Origin: Lacticaseibacillus parakribbianus
GTDB taxonomy: Bacteria; Bacillota; Bacilli; Lactobacillales; Lactobacillaceae
DNA: 64,000 bases
Reading direction: 5' to 3'
NCBI RefSeq assembly: GCF_025490915.1
Contig: NZ_JANQBA010000010.1
Span: forward strand, 1 to 64,000
A model generated the notes under the pieces. It did not search any database. It saw nothing but the letters and a program-made list of their open reading frames with translations, and was not told the origin of the DNA. The translations under genes were made by a program, and so were the position numbers. This document shows positions 23,327 through 32,507 of this stretch, piece by piece (positions within the stretch are counted from its first letter, which is position 1; each line of letters starts with the position of its first letter).

Positions 23327-24328
23327 TCATTCGGCGTCTGGCGCCTGAATCAGCCCCTTGAACAGCCCGTAAACGAACTTGTTGGGATCAAACGGCTGCA
23401 GGTCGTCCATCCCCTCGCCCAAGCCCACCAGCTTGACCGGCACGTGCAAGGCGTTGCGAATCGCCAGCACAATGCCGCCCTTGCCGGAGCCGTCCAGCTT
23501 GGTCAAGACGATGCCGGACACCTTGGTGGTCTGGTTGAACTCCTTGGCCTGACTCAGCGCGTTTTGGCCCGTGGTGCTGTCCAACACCAGCAGGACCTCC
23601 TGCGGTGCGTCGGGCAGCTCCCGCACGATCACGCGGCGAATCTTGTCCAGCTCGTTCATCAAGTTGACCTTGTTTTGCAGGCGGCCGGCGGTGTCGACCA
23701 GCAGCACGTCGACGTCCTCGGCCTTGGCGCGACGCACCGCGTCGTACACCACCGCGGCGGGGTCGCCGCCGGGCTCGGAGGTCACCACCGGCACGTTGTC
23801 GCGGCGGCCCCACGCCTCAAGCTGGGCGATGGCGCCGGCGCGGAAGGTGTCACCGGCCGCCAGCAGTACGGACTTGCCGCTTTGCTCCAGCTGATGCGCC
23901 AACTTGCCGATGGTCGTGGTTTTGCCGGCGCCGTTGACGCCGACGAACAAGAAGACGGTCGGGCCAGTCGCCGCGTAGTGCAGCGCGTTGTCCTCGGCTT
24001 CTCCGGCCTCGCCGTACAGGTCGACCAGCTTTTGGACCACCACCTGCGAGACCTCCTCCGGCCGCTTGGCGTTTTGCAGCTTGACCGAGTCGCGCAGCTC
24101 GTCTGTCAGCTGCACCGCGATTTCGTAGCCGACATCGGCGCCGATCAGCATTTCCTCCAGGTCGTCGAAAAAGTCCTCGTCGACGGTGCGAAAACCGGCG
24201 AAAAAGGCGTTGAGCTTGGCCGAAAACGTGTCGCGGCTCTTTTCAAGCCCGGTGTCGTACTTCTCGACGGCCTTGGTTTCCGGCTCGCCGCCGCCAAAGG
24301 CCTTCTTGATTCGATCGAATAATCCCAT
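23327..24328 (-). CDS. ftsY: signal recognition particle receptor FtsY
   Basis: The 333-residue SRP GTPase has an N domain (VEKYDTGLEKSRDTFSAKLN), P-loop GVNGAGKTTTIGKLA, DTAGRLQNKVNLMNEL, TKLDGSGKGGI, and a C-terminal PVKLVGLGEGMDDLQPF. It has only a short N-terminal region, as is usual for lactobacilli. It docks SRP at the membrane. The gene lies 10 nt after smc. Confidence 0.97.
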   Translation of the reverse strand: MGLFDRIKKAFGGGEPETKAVEKYDTGLEKSRDTFSAKLNAFFAGFRTVDEDFFDDLEEMLIGADVGYEIAVQLTDELRDSVKLQNAKRPEEVSQVVVQKLVDLYGEAGEAEDNALHYAATGPTVFLFVGVNGAGKTTTIGKLAHQLEQSGKSVLLAAGDTFRAGAIAQLEAWGRRDNVPVVTSEPGGDPAAVVYDAVRRAKAEDVDVLLVDTAGRLQNKVNLMNELDKIRRVIVRELPDAPQEVLLVLDSTTGQNALSQAKEFNQTTKVSGIVLTKLDGSGKGGIVLAIRNALHVPVKLVGLGEGMDDLQPFDPNKFVYGLFKGLIQAPDAE

Positions 24329-24338
24329 TGCTTCCTCC

Positions 24339-27300
24339 TTAGTGCGAACTGTCGGTGGCCAGCTGATCCAAGGACACGGCCACCATACTGGACACCCCGG
24401 ACTCTTGCATCGTCACCCCGTACAGCATGTTGGCGGCCAGCATCGTGCCGCGACGGTGCGTGATGACGATGAACTGCGTATCCGAGCTGTAGTGCTTCAA
24501 GAACTCGCCGAAGCGGTTGACGTTGACCTCGTCGAGGCTCGCCTCCACCTCGTCGAGAATGGAGAACGGCACCGGCCGCACCTGCAAAATGGCAAAGAGC
24601 AGGACGATCGCGGTCAAGGCCCGCTCACCGCCGGACAGAAGCGACAGGCGCTGCAGCTTTTTGCCAGGCGGCTGGGCCGAAATCTCGATGCCGGTGTTCA
24701 ACAGGTCATCCGGCTCGGTCAGGGCCAGATGCGCGGTGCCGCCGCCGAACATCCGCGGGAAAATCTCGGTGAAGGCGGCGTTGGTCTTGTTGAACATGTC
24801 CTCAAAGCGCGTGGCGACCTCCGCATCGAGCTCGCCCATCGTTTTGAGCAGCATGTCCTTGGCCTCCAGCAGGTCGGTTTGCTGCTTGGTGAGAAAATCA
24901 TAGCGTTCCTTGACGTTGTCGTACTCGGCAATCGCGTTGGGGTTGATCGGCCCCAGTTCGTCCAGGCCGCGGCGCAGCAGCTTCAGCCGGCTCTTGAGCA
25001 CCGGCAGGTCGGCGGCTTGCGCCGTCGTCTTGGCAAGCGCCGCCTCGAACGTCAGCTGGTAGGTGTCGGCCAGCGTGGCGAGGTGGTCGTTCAGGTGAAT
25101 CTTCAGCCGGTTGAGGCTGATGCCTTGCTGTTCGGATTCGGCCATCGCCGCCTTTTGCTTGGTGTAGGCGGTGGTGATTGCCGCAGACACGCGGCTCAAG
25201 GCGTCGCGGTTGGCCGCCTTGTCCTTGACCAGCTGGTCGTGGGTGTGGTGCAGCTCGGCCAGCTTGCGCTCAAGCGCCGCAATCGTCGCGGCGTTGCCGG
25301 CGGCGTCTTGGCCGGTCGCGGCCGCCTTGGTGATGGCTTCGATGCGGGCGGCCAGCTGCTTGTGCTGCGCCGTCGCCTCGCGCCGCGCCTGGTTGGCCTG
25401 GGCCAGCGCGGCCTTGGTGGTCGCTTGCGCCTGCTTTAGCACCGCGAGCTTGGTCGCCAGCTGGCTTTGGGTCGCCTGCGTCTGGCTGGCCGCGGCGGTG
25501 GCCGCACCCAGTTGCGCCTTCAGGTCGGCCACGGCCTGGTTGGCCTGCTCAAGCGCCGCAGCGACCTTTTTCGCCTGCTGTTGAAGCGCCGCAATCGCCG
25601 CCTCAAAGTCCGTGCCGGCCGCCGCCTGCAAGCCGGCCGCTGCGGCCTGGCGCTTGAGCTGCGCCAAGGCGCTTTCTTGCAACTGCTTTTGGGCGGCCTG
25701 CTCGGCCAGGTGCGTCTGGGCCGCTTCGGCCGCCGCGCGGGCAGGCGCCAGGGCGGCTTCCGCCGCGGTCAGCGCCGCCTTCTTCGTGGCCACGAGCTCG
25801 CGCTGCTTGGCAAGCGCCGCGGTCATGTCCCGCAGCCTGGCGTGCAGCTCGGTCACCTCTTGGGTACGGGCTAGCGGCGAGGCGCCGGTTTTTTTGGTCT
25901 GGCCACCGGTCAGGGCCCCGCCCGGCGCCAGAATGTCGCCGTCTAGGCTGACGATGCGGTAGCGGTGACCGGTCAGGTTCGCCAGGCGAATGCCGTCGTC
26001 CAAAGTCTGTGCGACAATCAGGCTGCCCAGCAGGTTGGCCATGGCCGGGCGCACTTCCTCGCGAAACCGCACCAAGTCGACCCCGATGCCGACAAAGCCC
26101 GGCTGGTCGCGCAGCTGCGCCAGCACGTTGGCCGGCAGCAACCGCGGTCGCACCACGGCGGTCGGCAGAAAGGTCGCCCGCCCGCTCTTGGTTCGCTTCA
26201 GGTAGGTGATGCCCTGCTTGGCCGCCTGCTCGGTGGTGGTCACCACCGCCTGCAGGCTACCGCCCAGCGCAACGTCTAATGCCTGCTGGTACTGGCTCGG
26301 CACGGCCAGCAGCTCGGCCACCGCCCCGATCACGCCGGGCAGGTCGGCCTTTTGCTTCAGCACCGCACGCACCCCGGCGTAAAACCCGGCGTAATCGTCG
26401 CGCAGCTCCTGAAGCGTCTCGTAACGCGCGTTGGCGCGTTGGTAGATGCTCGTGGCCGAAGTCAGCCGCTCGCTTGCATCGGCATAGGCGGCCTGGGCCG
26501 TCGCTTGCGCCTGTTCGGCCTGGGTCGCTTGGGCCTTGGCCGCCTGGACCGCGGCCTGGGCGGCGGCGTGCTTAGCCCTCAGGTCGTCAACCACGGCTTG
26601 CTGCGCTTGAACCTGCGCGGCCAGCGCCTGACGCCGTTGCGTCTCCGCGAGGCTTTGTGAGGCCGCCAGCTGCGCGTCTTTTTCGGCGCCGCTCAGCTGG
26701 TTTTTGACCGTCGCCTGCTGCTGCAGCAACTCGATGTAGCGGGCTTGGGCCGCCTCAAGCTCGGCGTTCAGGGCCTCCGGCGAGGCGGCCGATTCCGCCT
26801 GGGCCGCCGCTTGCGCCTGCAGCCGCTGGTGTTCTGCGGCCTGGGTCTGCTGCGTGGCCGTCAGCTCGCTTTCTTGCGCTTGCGCCGCGGTTGCCCGCGC
26901 TTGGGCCGCCGCCAGCTGCTGCTTGAGCTCCGCCAAGGTCGCCTGGGCGTTACTTGCGCGTTCGGCGGACAACTTGACCTCGCCGTTCAGGTTCTCCAGC
27001 CGCATCGACTGGCTGAGCAGCTGATCGTTGACCGCCGTCACCTGCGCCTCAAAATCGGTGTCGCCTTGGGTCAGCGTCTCGGACTTGGCCTCCAAGTGCG
27101 TGAGCTGATCCGCCAAGGCGTTCAGCGTCTGCTTGGTGACCAGGCTTTGGGCCTGAACTTGGGTCTGCTCGGCCGCCATCTGCTGGATTTCAAGCGCCAG
27201 GATGCTCTTGTGAACCGCCTGGTAGTCGGCGTTTTGCCGCTCGAAGTCCCGCGCCAGCGAGGCCTGCTCGGCCAAGGGCGTCACCTGGCGGGAAAGCTCG

Positions 27301-27887
27301 GTCACGATGTCGTTGGCGCGGTCCAGGTTGTCGTCGGTTTCCTGTAGCTTTTGCTCGGCCTTTTCCTTTTGCTGCTTGTACTTCAAGACCCCGGCGGCCT
27401 CTTCGATAATCCCCCGGCGGTCCTTGGGCTTGGAGTTGAAAATCGCCTCAACGCGCCCCTGGGAGATGAAGGAGAAGGACTCCTTGCCCAGCCCCGAGTC
27501 CATGAACAGATCGACGATGTCCTTGAGCCGGACGTTGCGGTTATTGATCAAAAAGTCGGACTCGCCGTCACGATAAAGCCGGCGACACACGGTGACCGTC
27601 GCCGGCTGATCCTTCAAGTACCCATCCGCGTTGTCGAAGGTCATGATCACCTCCGCGCGGTTCAAGGCGGCGCGTTGCGCGGTGCCGGCGAAAATCACGT
27701 CGCCCATCTTCTCGCCGCGCAGGCTCTTGGCGCTTTGCTCGCCCAAAGCCCAGCGAATCGCCTCGGTGATGTTGCTTTTGCCGCTGCCGTTGGGCCCGAC
27801 AATGCCGGTCAACCCCGGCACGAATGCGATCTCGGTTTTGTCCGCGAAGGACTTGAAGCCGCTGATCGTCAGATGTGTTAATTGCAT
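24339..27887 (-). CDS. smc: chromosome partition protein Smc
   Basis: The 1182-residue ATPase has Walker A FVPGLTGIVGPNGSGKSNIT near the N-terminus, long coiled coils rich in Ala and Gln (about 165-500 and 670-1000), a hinge near 510-640 (ADLPGVIGAVAELLAVPSQY ... GFVGIGVDLVRF), and the C-terminal LSGGERALTAIVL signature with FSILDEVEASLDE. It organises chromosomes with ScpAB. I chose the ATG at 27887, 4 nt after the rnc stop, which gives the family N-terminus MQLTHLTISGFKSFADKT; a GTG at 27899 is an alternative that overlaps rnc. Confidence 0.97.
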   Translation of the reverse strand: MQLTHLTISGFKSFADKTEIAFVPGLTGIVGPNGSGKSNITEAIRWALGEQSAKSLRGEKMGDVIFAGTAQRAALNRAEVIMTFDNADGYLKDQPATVTVCRRLYRDGESDFLINNRNVRLKDIVDLFMDSGLGKESFSFISQGRVEAIFNSKPKDRRGIIEEAAGVLKYKQQKEKAEQKLQETDDNLDRANDIVTELSRQVTPLAEQASLARDFERQNADYQAVHKSILALEIQQMAAEQTQVQAQSLVTKQTLNALADQLTHLEAKSETLTQGDTDFEAQVTAVNDQLLSQSMRLENLNGEVKLSAERASNAQATLAELKQQLAAAQARATAAQAQESELTATQQTQAAEHQRLQAQAAAQAESAASPEALNAELEAAQARYIELLQQQATVKNQLSGAEKDAQLAASQSLAETQRRQALAAQVQAQQAVVDDLRAKHAAAQAAVQAAKAQATQAEQAQATAQAAYADASERLTSATSIYQRANARYETLQELRDDYAGFYAGVRAVLKQKADLPGVIGAVAELLAVPSQYQQALDVALGGSLQAVVTTTEQAAKQGITYLKRTKSGRATFLPTAVVRPRLLPANVLAQLRDQPGFVGIGVDLVRFREEVRPAMANLLGSLIVAQTLDDGIRLANLTGHRYRIVSLDGDILAPGGALTGGQTKKTGASPLARTQEVTELHARLRDMTAALAKQRELVATKKAALTAAEAALAPARAAAEAAQTHLAEQAAQKQLQESALAQLKRQAAAAGLQAAAGTDFEAAIAALQQQAKKVAAALEQANQAVADLKAQLGAATAAASQTQATQSQLATKLAVLKQAQATTKAALAQANQARREATAQHKQLAARIEAITKAAATGQDAAGNAATIAALERKLAELHHTHDQLVKDKAANRDALSRVSAAITTAYTKQKAAMAESEQQGISLNRLKIHLNDHLATLADTYQLTFEAALAKTTAQAADLPVLKSRLKLLRRGLDELGPINPNAIAEYDNVKERYDFLTKQQTDLLEAKDMLLKTMGELDAEVATRFEDMFNKTNAAFTEIFPRMFGGGTAHLALTEPDDLLNTGIEISAQPPGKKLQRLSLLSGGERALTAIVLLFAILQVRPVPFSILDEVEASLDEVNVNRFGEFLKHYSSDTQFIVITHRRGTMLAANMLYGVTMQESGVSSMVAVSLDQLATDSSH

Positions 27888-27891
27888 GCGC

Positions 27892-28596
27892 TCACTCACT
27901 CGGCTGCTGCAGCTTGGTCAACGCGTCGTTGGCCGCCGCCTGCTCCGCAGCCTTCTTGTTCTTGCCGGTGCCCGACCCCAAGACCTTGCCGTCGACGGTG
28001 ACATCAACCAGAAACTGGCGGTCATGCGCCGGCCCGGCCTCACTTTGCAGCTGGTAGGCGATCACGACCTCGCCGTTTTGCTGGACGAACTCCTGCAGCG
28101 CGGTTTTGTGATCCATGTTCGCGGCGAACTGGCCGGCGGCGATTTTGGGGAAGATCACCTGCTCGGCAAACAGCACGTTGGCCTTTCTGCCTTGATCGAG
28201 GTATAGCGCCCCGTTGAACGCCTCAAACAGGTCCTCCAGCAGCGTCTTGCGCTGCCGGGCACCGGCATTTTCCTCGCCTTTGCCCAATTTGATGTACTGA
28301 TCGAAGTGGGCCTCCTTGGCGAACGCCGAGAAGCTCTTCGTCTGCACAATGGCGGCCCGCATGCGGGTCAGCTTGCCTTCTGGCAGGTCAGGAAAGTGAC
28401 GGTACAGGTAGTCCGACACGGTGATTTCAAGCACCGCATCGCCCAAAAACTCGAGGCGCTCATTGTCCTTGAGCCCCAATTCCTTGTGCTCGTTGACGTA
28501 CGAGGAGTGGGTGAAGGCCTCGTCGAGCAGCGCCAGGTCGTGAAACTCGATGCCGTAACGCTGCCTCAGCTCACTCACAAACTCCGATGCAACCAT
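27892..28596 (-). CDS. rnc: ribonuclease III
   Basis: The 234-residue enzyme has the RNase III catalytic signature NERLEFLGDAVLEITVSDYL with acidic residues on both faces, and a C-terminal double-stranded RNA-binding domain (TALQEFVQQNGEVVIAYQ, GSGTGKNKKAAEQAAANDAL). The start at 28596 follows a GAGGGGG site. It processes rRNA and other structured RNAs, possibly including the two RNA candidates here. It leads the rnc-smc-ftsY operon. Confidence 0.96.
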   Translation of the reverse strand: MVASEFVSELRQRYGIEFHDLALLDEAFTHSSYVNEHKELGLKDNERLEFLGDAVLEITVSDYLYRHFPDLPEGKLTRMRAAIVQTKSFSAFAKEAHFDQYIKLGKGEENAGARQRKTLLEDLFEAFNGALYLDQGRKANVLFAEQVIFPKIAAGQFAANMDHKTALQEFVQQNGEVVIAYQLQSEAGPAHDRQFLVDVTVDGKVLGSGTGKNKKAAEQAAANDALTKLQQPSE

Positions 28597-28611
28597 AATG
28601 TAGCCCCCTCT

Positions 28612-28653
28612 ATGCACAGTTTGTGCATTATTCCTATCCATTATACAAGTCAA
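28612..28653 (-). promoter_or_regulatory. rnc promoter with a perfect palindrome in the start region
   Basis: TTGACT (28648-28653) and ATAATG (28626-28631) on the minus strand are 16 bp apart. The sequence ATGCACAGTTTGTGCAT (28612-28628) overlaps the -10/start region and has perfect 7-bp arms and a 3-bp spacer. It could be an operator, or an RNA hairpin used in RNase III autoregulation. Confidence 0.5.
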
Positions 28654-28688
28654 CCGCCGCGATTGCCACAGGCAACGGGCCTGCAGCC

Positions 28689-28714
28689 AAAAAGGACCCC
28701 ACCGCGGTGAGGTC
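28689..28714 (-). terminator. terminator after the OppA-like gene
   Basis: A GACC.CACC/GGTG.GGTC stem is followed by T residues on the minus strand, 7 nt after the lipoprotein gene stop. Confidence 0.75.
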
Positions 28715-28720
28715 AAAAAA

Positions 28721-30493
28721 TTAACGCTGGCGCCTGGTGACGCCGAGATTTTGCCACTGAAAACCGGCCTGGCCATAAGCGATCGATAGGCCCTTCACCC
28801 GCGTGTTGACCGGCACCACCGCGGTGCGGTACTGCGTCGGCACCACGTAGGCGGCCTTGAGCATGTAGGCCTGCCAGGCGGCAAAGGCCTTGACGCGCTC
28901 GGCGTGATTCAAGGCGGCAGGCGCGTCGATGGCCGCCAAAAGCCGGGTGTTTGCGGCGGTGACAAAGCGCGTCAGGTTGTATCGCGCCTTGACCCCGTAG
29001 AGATCGGCCGGTGACGGCTCGGACGACACGCCCCAGGTGGCCTCAAAGACGTCGATGTCCTTGGAATCCGAGTGCAGCTTGTCGTAGAAGTTGTTGGCCT
29101 CGAGCAGCCGCCCGGCCGTCAGCCGCACCCGCAGCCCGACGCGGCGCCACTGGCGGATTCGTGCCCGGGCCACGGCCTCCGAGGCGGCGTCTTTGGCGAT
29201 GGCCGCGTAATGCAGGGTCAGCGCCTGGCCGTTGGGGCGGCAGCGGTAGCCGTCTTTGCCGCGCTTGTAGCCGGCGGCGTCCAGCAGCCGGTTGGCCTTC
29301 TTGACGTCTTGGTGGAAGCCGGCCAGGTCGGCGTGAAACGGGCCGAAAATCGGCGGAATCAGCGTCGTCGCCGTCGTTGCCAGGCCGCCGTAGTACAAGG
29401 CGTTGAGCCCTTGATTGTCCATGGCGTAGGCCAGCGCACGGCGCAGCGCGGCGTCACTCATCGTGGCCACCGGGTCCATCACGTTGCGGCCACGCGCGGC
29501 GTCCCAGTGGCCGACCTTAAAGCCGATGTAGCTGTAGGCCAGGTCCTCGCGGCCGAGGTTGACGTAATGCGGCAGCTTGCGGTAGTCGGCAAAGCCGGTG
29601 GTCGGCATCTCAAGCGCCAGGTCGTAGCGCTTGGCCCGAAGCGCCGCGGTGATGGCGGCGGAGGCCACCACCTCCAGCCGCAAGCGCGAAAGCCCCGGCT
29701 TGCCGCGGTAGTAATAAGGATTGGGCGCGTAGGTCACGGCCTGACCGACCGTCACCCGGCGCATCGCAAACGGCCCGAAAAACAGCGGGTGCAGCCGAAT
29801 CTTGGGGCTCGTCGCCAGCCTCGCGAAGGGGACGTCCTTGAGGTAGTGGTAAGGCGCCGCCGACTCCCACAGGTAGCCGTTGCCCGACTGGGTGAAGCTT
29901 GGCAACATCCGCTTGAAGTGAATCACCACCCGCCGGCCCGAGGCGCCGTCGGGCATCGTCAGGCCGCTGATCGATGCGGCGCGGCCGGCGTGGTAGGCCG
30001 CCATGCCGTTGATGTTTTCAAGCGCCGTCGTGTACCGCGCCGTGGTCACCGCCGGGTTGGCCAGCATCTCGTAGGCGAACACGTAGTCGCGGGCCGTCAC
30101 CGGCTGGCCATCCGCCCAGCGAACCGCCGGCTTGATGGTCACCGTCGCGGTTTTGGCCGCGTTGTCCAAGGCGAGGGTGGCGGCACCGCCAGCGGTGATT
30201 TTGAAGGCCGAATCGGTCGCAAACAGCGGCTCGGCCGCCGGGCTCATGAAGTCCTCATCGGTGGCCGAGTCGTAGAGCTCCTCGCTGAACACCCCCTGAA
30301 TCGGGGCGTCGGCCACCACCGCCACCGCCAGCTTGCCGCCAGCCAGTGCCGGCCGGGGGTTCTTGAAGACCGCTTGCAGTTTCACCGGCGCCGGTGACGC
30401 TTGCTTTGTGGCCTGCTGCCGATGCCCGCAGCCACCCAACAACAGTCCCACGCACATCAGCAATGCCACCCCATACCCCATACGCCTTGCCAT
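28721..30493 (-). CDS. peptide ABC transporter substrate-binding lipoprotein (OppA-like), orphan
   Basis: The 590-residue protein starts with a lipoprotein signal peptide (MARRMGYGVALLMCVGLLL, lipobox LGGC with Cys 22) and is an SBP_bac_5 family extracellular peptide-binding protein: AVRWADGQPVTARDYVFAYE, FFGPFAMRRVTVGQAVTYAP, NPYYYRGKPGLSRLRLEV and DIDVFEATWGVSSEPSPADL. It would be anchored outside the membrane and deliver oligopeptides to an Opp permease. No permease or ATPase gene is adjacent, so it must share one encoded elsewhere. The start at 30493 has a GGGGG-type site and its own promoter. Confidence 0.88.
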   Translation of the reverse strand: MARRMGYGVALLMCVGLLLGGCGHRQQATKQASPAPVKLQAVFKNPRPALAGGKLAVAVVADAPIQGVFSEELYDSATDEDFMSPAAEPLFATDSAFKITAGGAATLALDNAAKTATVTIKPAVRWADGQPVTARDYVFAYEMLANPAVTTARYTTALENINGMAAYHAGRAASISGLTMPDGASGRRVVIHFKRMLPSFTQSGNGYLWESAAPYHYLKDVPFARLATSPKIRLHPLFFGPFAMRRVTVGQAVTYAPNPYYYRGKPGLSRLRLEVVASAAITAALRAKRYDLALEMPTTGFADYRKLPHYVNLGREDLAYSYIGFKVGHWDAARGRNVMDPVATMSDAALRRALAYAMDNQGLNALYYGGLATTATTLIPPIFGPFHADLAGFHQDVKKANRLLDAAGYKRGKDGYRCRPNGQALTLHYAAIAKDAASEAVARARIRQWRRVGLRVRLTAGRLLEANNFYDKLHSDSKDIDVFEATWGVSSEPSPADLYGVKARYNLTRFVTAANTRLLAAIDAPAALNHAERVKAFAAWQAYMLKAAYVVPTQYRTAVVPVNTRVKGLSIAYGQAGFQWQNLGVTRRQR

Positions 30494-30542
30494 CGCGACC
30501 CCCTTCTGCCGGTTGCCCGGCCAACCGAATGTTGTAGTCACC

Positions 30543-30571
30543 ATTTTACAAAGGCGACCACGCGATTGCAA
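30543..30571 (-). promoter_or_regulatory. promoter of the OppA-like gene
   Basis: TTGCAA (30566-30571), 17 bp, TAAAAT (30543-30548) on the minus strand. It lies after the terminator of RNA candidate B, so the RNA is not simply a leader of this gene. Confidence 0.7.
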
Positions 30572-30604
30572 GCCGGCCCCGGCTGGCGACCGGCCGGTGA
30601 CCGC

Positions 30605-30631
30605 AAAAAAACCGGCGCACCCCTGCGCCGG
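30605..30631 (-). terminator. intrinsic terminator of RNA candidate B
   Basis: CCGGCGCA/TGCGCCGG with a 4-nt loop is followed by seven T residues on the minus strand. Confidence 0.85.
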
Positions 30632-31007
30632 CCGCGCCGAAGCCACCACGAGGCGTAACCCGCGGTGGCCTTGGCCTGCTTGTTGATGCCTTGCGTTCTT
30701 GTGCCGTCGTCCCCCGATCATCGCATCGCTACGCGGTATCTTGGGACAAGCCCCCTGTCAGTTCGGCACCGCAGCTACCTCGCAAGCGAGTAGGCGCCAG
30801 ACTGTGCGGCAGGAAGATGGTGGTCCACACCCTGGTGGTCGGTCCCAATCGGAGGGGACCGTTGCACGAAAACGTCGACGTTGTTGCCTGGTTCGGCATG
30901 GCATGAGTGGGGTACTGGGAATGCTTATGTCCCGGACCGTTCCCCATAGACAGTAGAGTTGCAAGCGCCGCGGCCGCGGAGTTTTCCCTGCCCGTTGACA
31001 ATCATCT
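30605..31007 (-). ncRNA. structured non-coding RNA candidate, copy B
   Basis: This tract of about 400 nt is the second copy of the RNA at 128-528 (plus strand). It has the same order of elements: hairpin with loop CATAAGCAT (30917-30933, stem GGGA/TCCC), GCCGAACC, an AACG/CGTT hairpin, GGTCCC/GGGACC, GGTG/CACC, the 26-nt segment identical to copy A (30769-30794), GCTTGT, a long GCCACC stem and an intrinsic terminator. A near-consensus promoter (31014-31042) starts it, and the next gene has its own promoter after the terminator. It is therefore best read as an independent small-RNA gene. Overall identity to copy A is moderate, so the copies are old paralogs under structural constraint. Confidence 0.7.
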
Positions 31008-31013
31008 GAAGCT

Positions 31014-31042
31014 AGTGTAAGCCCTGCCATTTCAGCCGTCAA
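31014..31042 (-). promoter_or_regulatory. promoter of RNA candidate B
   Basis: TTGACG (31037-31042), 17 bp, TACACT (31014-31019) on the minus strand; the start site would be near 31006. Confidence 0.7.
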
Positions 31043-31065
31043 ATTTTAAGCTCGCCGCCGGACGC

Positions 31066-31093
31066 AAAAACTGCCTCGAGCGAGTCGAGGCAG
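31066..31093 (-). terminator. intrinsic terminator after acpP
   Basis: A perfect 9-bp stem CTGCCTCGA/TCGAGGCAG is followed by five T residues on the minus strand, 14 nt after the acpP stop. Confidence 0.85.
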
Positions 31094-31106
31094 CTGAGTG
31101 TAACCC

Positions 31107-31352
31107 TTATTTTTTCTGGTGGCTTAAGACGTACTGGACGGCATCGCCGACGGTTTCGATGTGTTCGGCATCCTCATCAGGGATCTCAGCGCCGAAAGTA
31201 TCTTCAAGCTCAAGGACAAACTCAACGGTGTCGATGGAATCGGCATCCAGGTCCTTCTTGAAGTTCAAGTCGTTGGTGATCTTATCTGCTGGGGTCTGGA
31301 AATGATCCTCGATCAGGCCAGCGATCTTATCAAATACTTCTTGCTCAGTCAT
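31107..31352 (-). CDS. acpP: acyl carrier protein
   Basis: The 81-residue acidic protein has the phosphopantetheine site Ser in DLDADSIDTVEFVLELEDTF, and the usual DAVQYVLSHQ C-terminus. It carries acyl chains in fatty acid synthesis. The start at 31352 follows AGGAGGAG by 9 nt. It follows plsX by 79 nt in the typical plsX-acpP order. Confidence 0.95.
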   Translation of the reverse strand: MTEQEVFDKIAGLIEDHFQTPADKITNDLNFKKDLDADSIDTVEFVLELEDTFGAEIPDEDAEHIETVGDAVQYVLSHQKK

Positions 31353-31431
31353 GACACGGCTCCTCCTTGTTTTTAACACGCACTCAAGCATACCCGATTT
31401 CGGGTGGGTTGTCTATGCCGTTTCCGATTGC

Positions 31432-32436
31432 TCAGGCCTGGTCCTGGCGGTGGCTTTCAAAGTACGCCACGCTCTTTTGGATGGTCTGATTCTCGACCAT
31501 GGCGGCGACTTGCTTGACGGTGTAGTAAACCGTGGCCGCATCCGCGTTGCCGTGGGCCTTGACCACCGGCGCCTTCAGCCCGAGCAAGGCTGCGCCGCCG
31601 TAGCTTGAGACGTCGAAGGTCTTGGCGATGCTTTTGATGCCACCCTTGAGCAGCAGGCCGCCGAGCTTGCCGCTGACACCACCGTCCATGATTGCGTGTT
31701 TGACCAAGCGCAGAATGGTTTTGGCGGTGCCTTCGATGGCCTTGAGGGTCGCGTTGCCGGTGAAGCCGTCGGTGACCACCACGTCGGCGGCCCCTTGCAA
31801 AAGCGCGTCGGCCTCGACGTTGCCGATGAAGTTCAGCCCCGGGGTCTGCTCAAGCAACTTGTAGGTCTCCTGGTGCAAGTCGTCGCCCTTGTTGGCCTCG
31901 CTGCCGTTGTTCAACAGCGCCACCCGCGGGTTGGCCAGGCCGCGGAGGTCTCGGGCGTAGTAGTTGCCCATCACCGCGTACTGCACCAACTGGGCCGCGC
32001 GGTTCTCGGCGTTGGCCCCGACATCAAGCATCACAAAGCCCTTGCCGTCGACCGTCGGCAGCGTTGGCATCAGGCCGGGCCGGTCGATGCCGGGAATCCG
32101 GCCGACGATGAACAGCCCGGCGGCCAAAAGCGCCCCGGTGGAACCCAAAGAAATCACCGCGTCGGCCTCGCCGCTGCGCACCGCCTGGGCGGCCAGCACC
32201 ATCGATGCCTGCTTCTTGCGGCGAATCGCCCGCACCGGCTCGTCCGTGCTTTCGACCTTTTCGGTGGTGTGGACGATGGTCAGCCGACTGTCGTCTTGAA
32301 TCAGCGGCCGAATCTTGGTCTCATCCCCGTACAGGGTGAAGGAGACGCCGGGCAGCTCGTTTCGCGCCTGCTCAACCCCTTGAATCACAACTTCTGGGGC
32401 GTGGTCGCCGCCCATTGCATCTACGGCAATTTTCAC
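31432..32436 (-). CDS. plsX: phosphate acyltransferase PlsX
   Basis: The 334-residue enzyme begins [20 protein letters not shown], the PlsX signature, and has [20 protein letters not shown] and [19 protein letters not shown]. It converts acyl-ACP to acyl-phosphate for phospholipid synthesis (PlsX/PlsY route). No fapR precedes it here; recG is immediately upstream. Confidence 0.96.
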   Translation of the reverse strand: MKIAVDAMGGDHAPEVVIQGVEQARNELPGVSFTLYGDETKIRPLIQDDSRLTIVHTTEKVESTDEPVRAIRRKKQASMVLAAQAVRSGEADAVISLGSTGALLAAGLFIVGRIPGIDRPGLMPTLPTVDGKGFVMLDVGANAENRAAQLVQYAVMGNYYARDLRGLANPRVALLNNGSEANKGDDLHQETYKLLEQTPGLNFIGNVEADALLQGAADVVVTDGFTGNATLKAIEGTAKTILRLVKHAIMDGGVSGKLGGLLLKGGIKSIAKTFDVSSYGGAALLGLKAPVVKAHGNADAATVYYTVKQVAAMVENQTIQKSVAYFESHRQDQA

Positions 32437-32507
32437 TCAGATCACTCCTTTGTTTCCGATAGGCTAACTTTGCGCCAAAGCCGGCGATTTTGCAAGCCAG
32501 ACCCCGC

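Noticed and set aside
26700-27300. Repetitive Ala/Gln-rich region of smc as an unusual insertion
   Set aside because: It is the normal Smc coiled coil, biased in composition by the high GC content; total length is typical.
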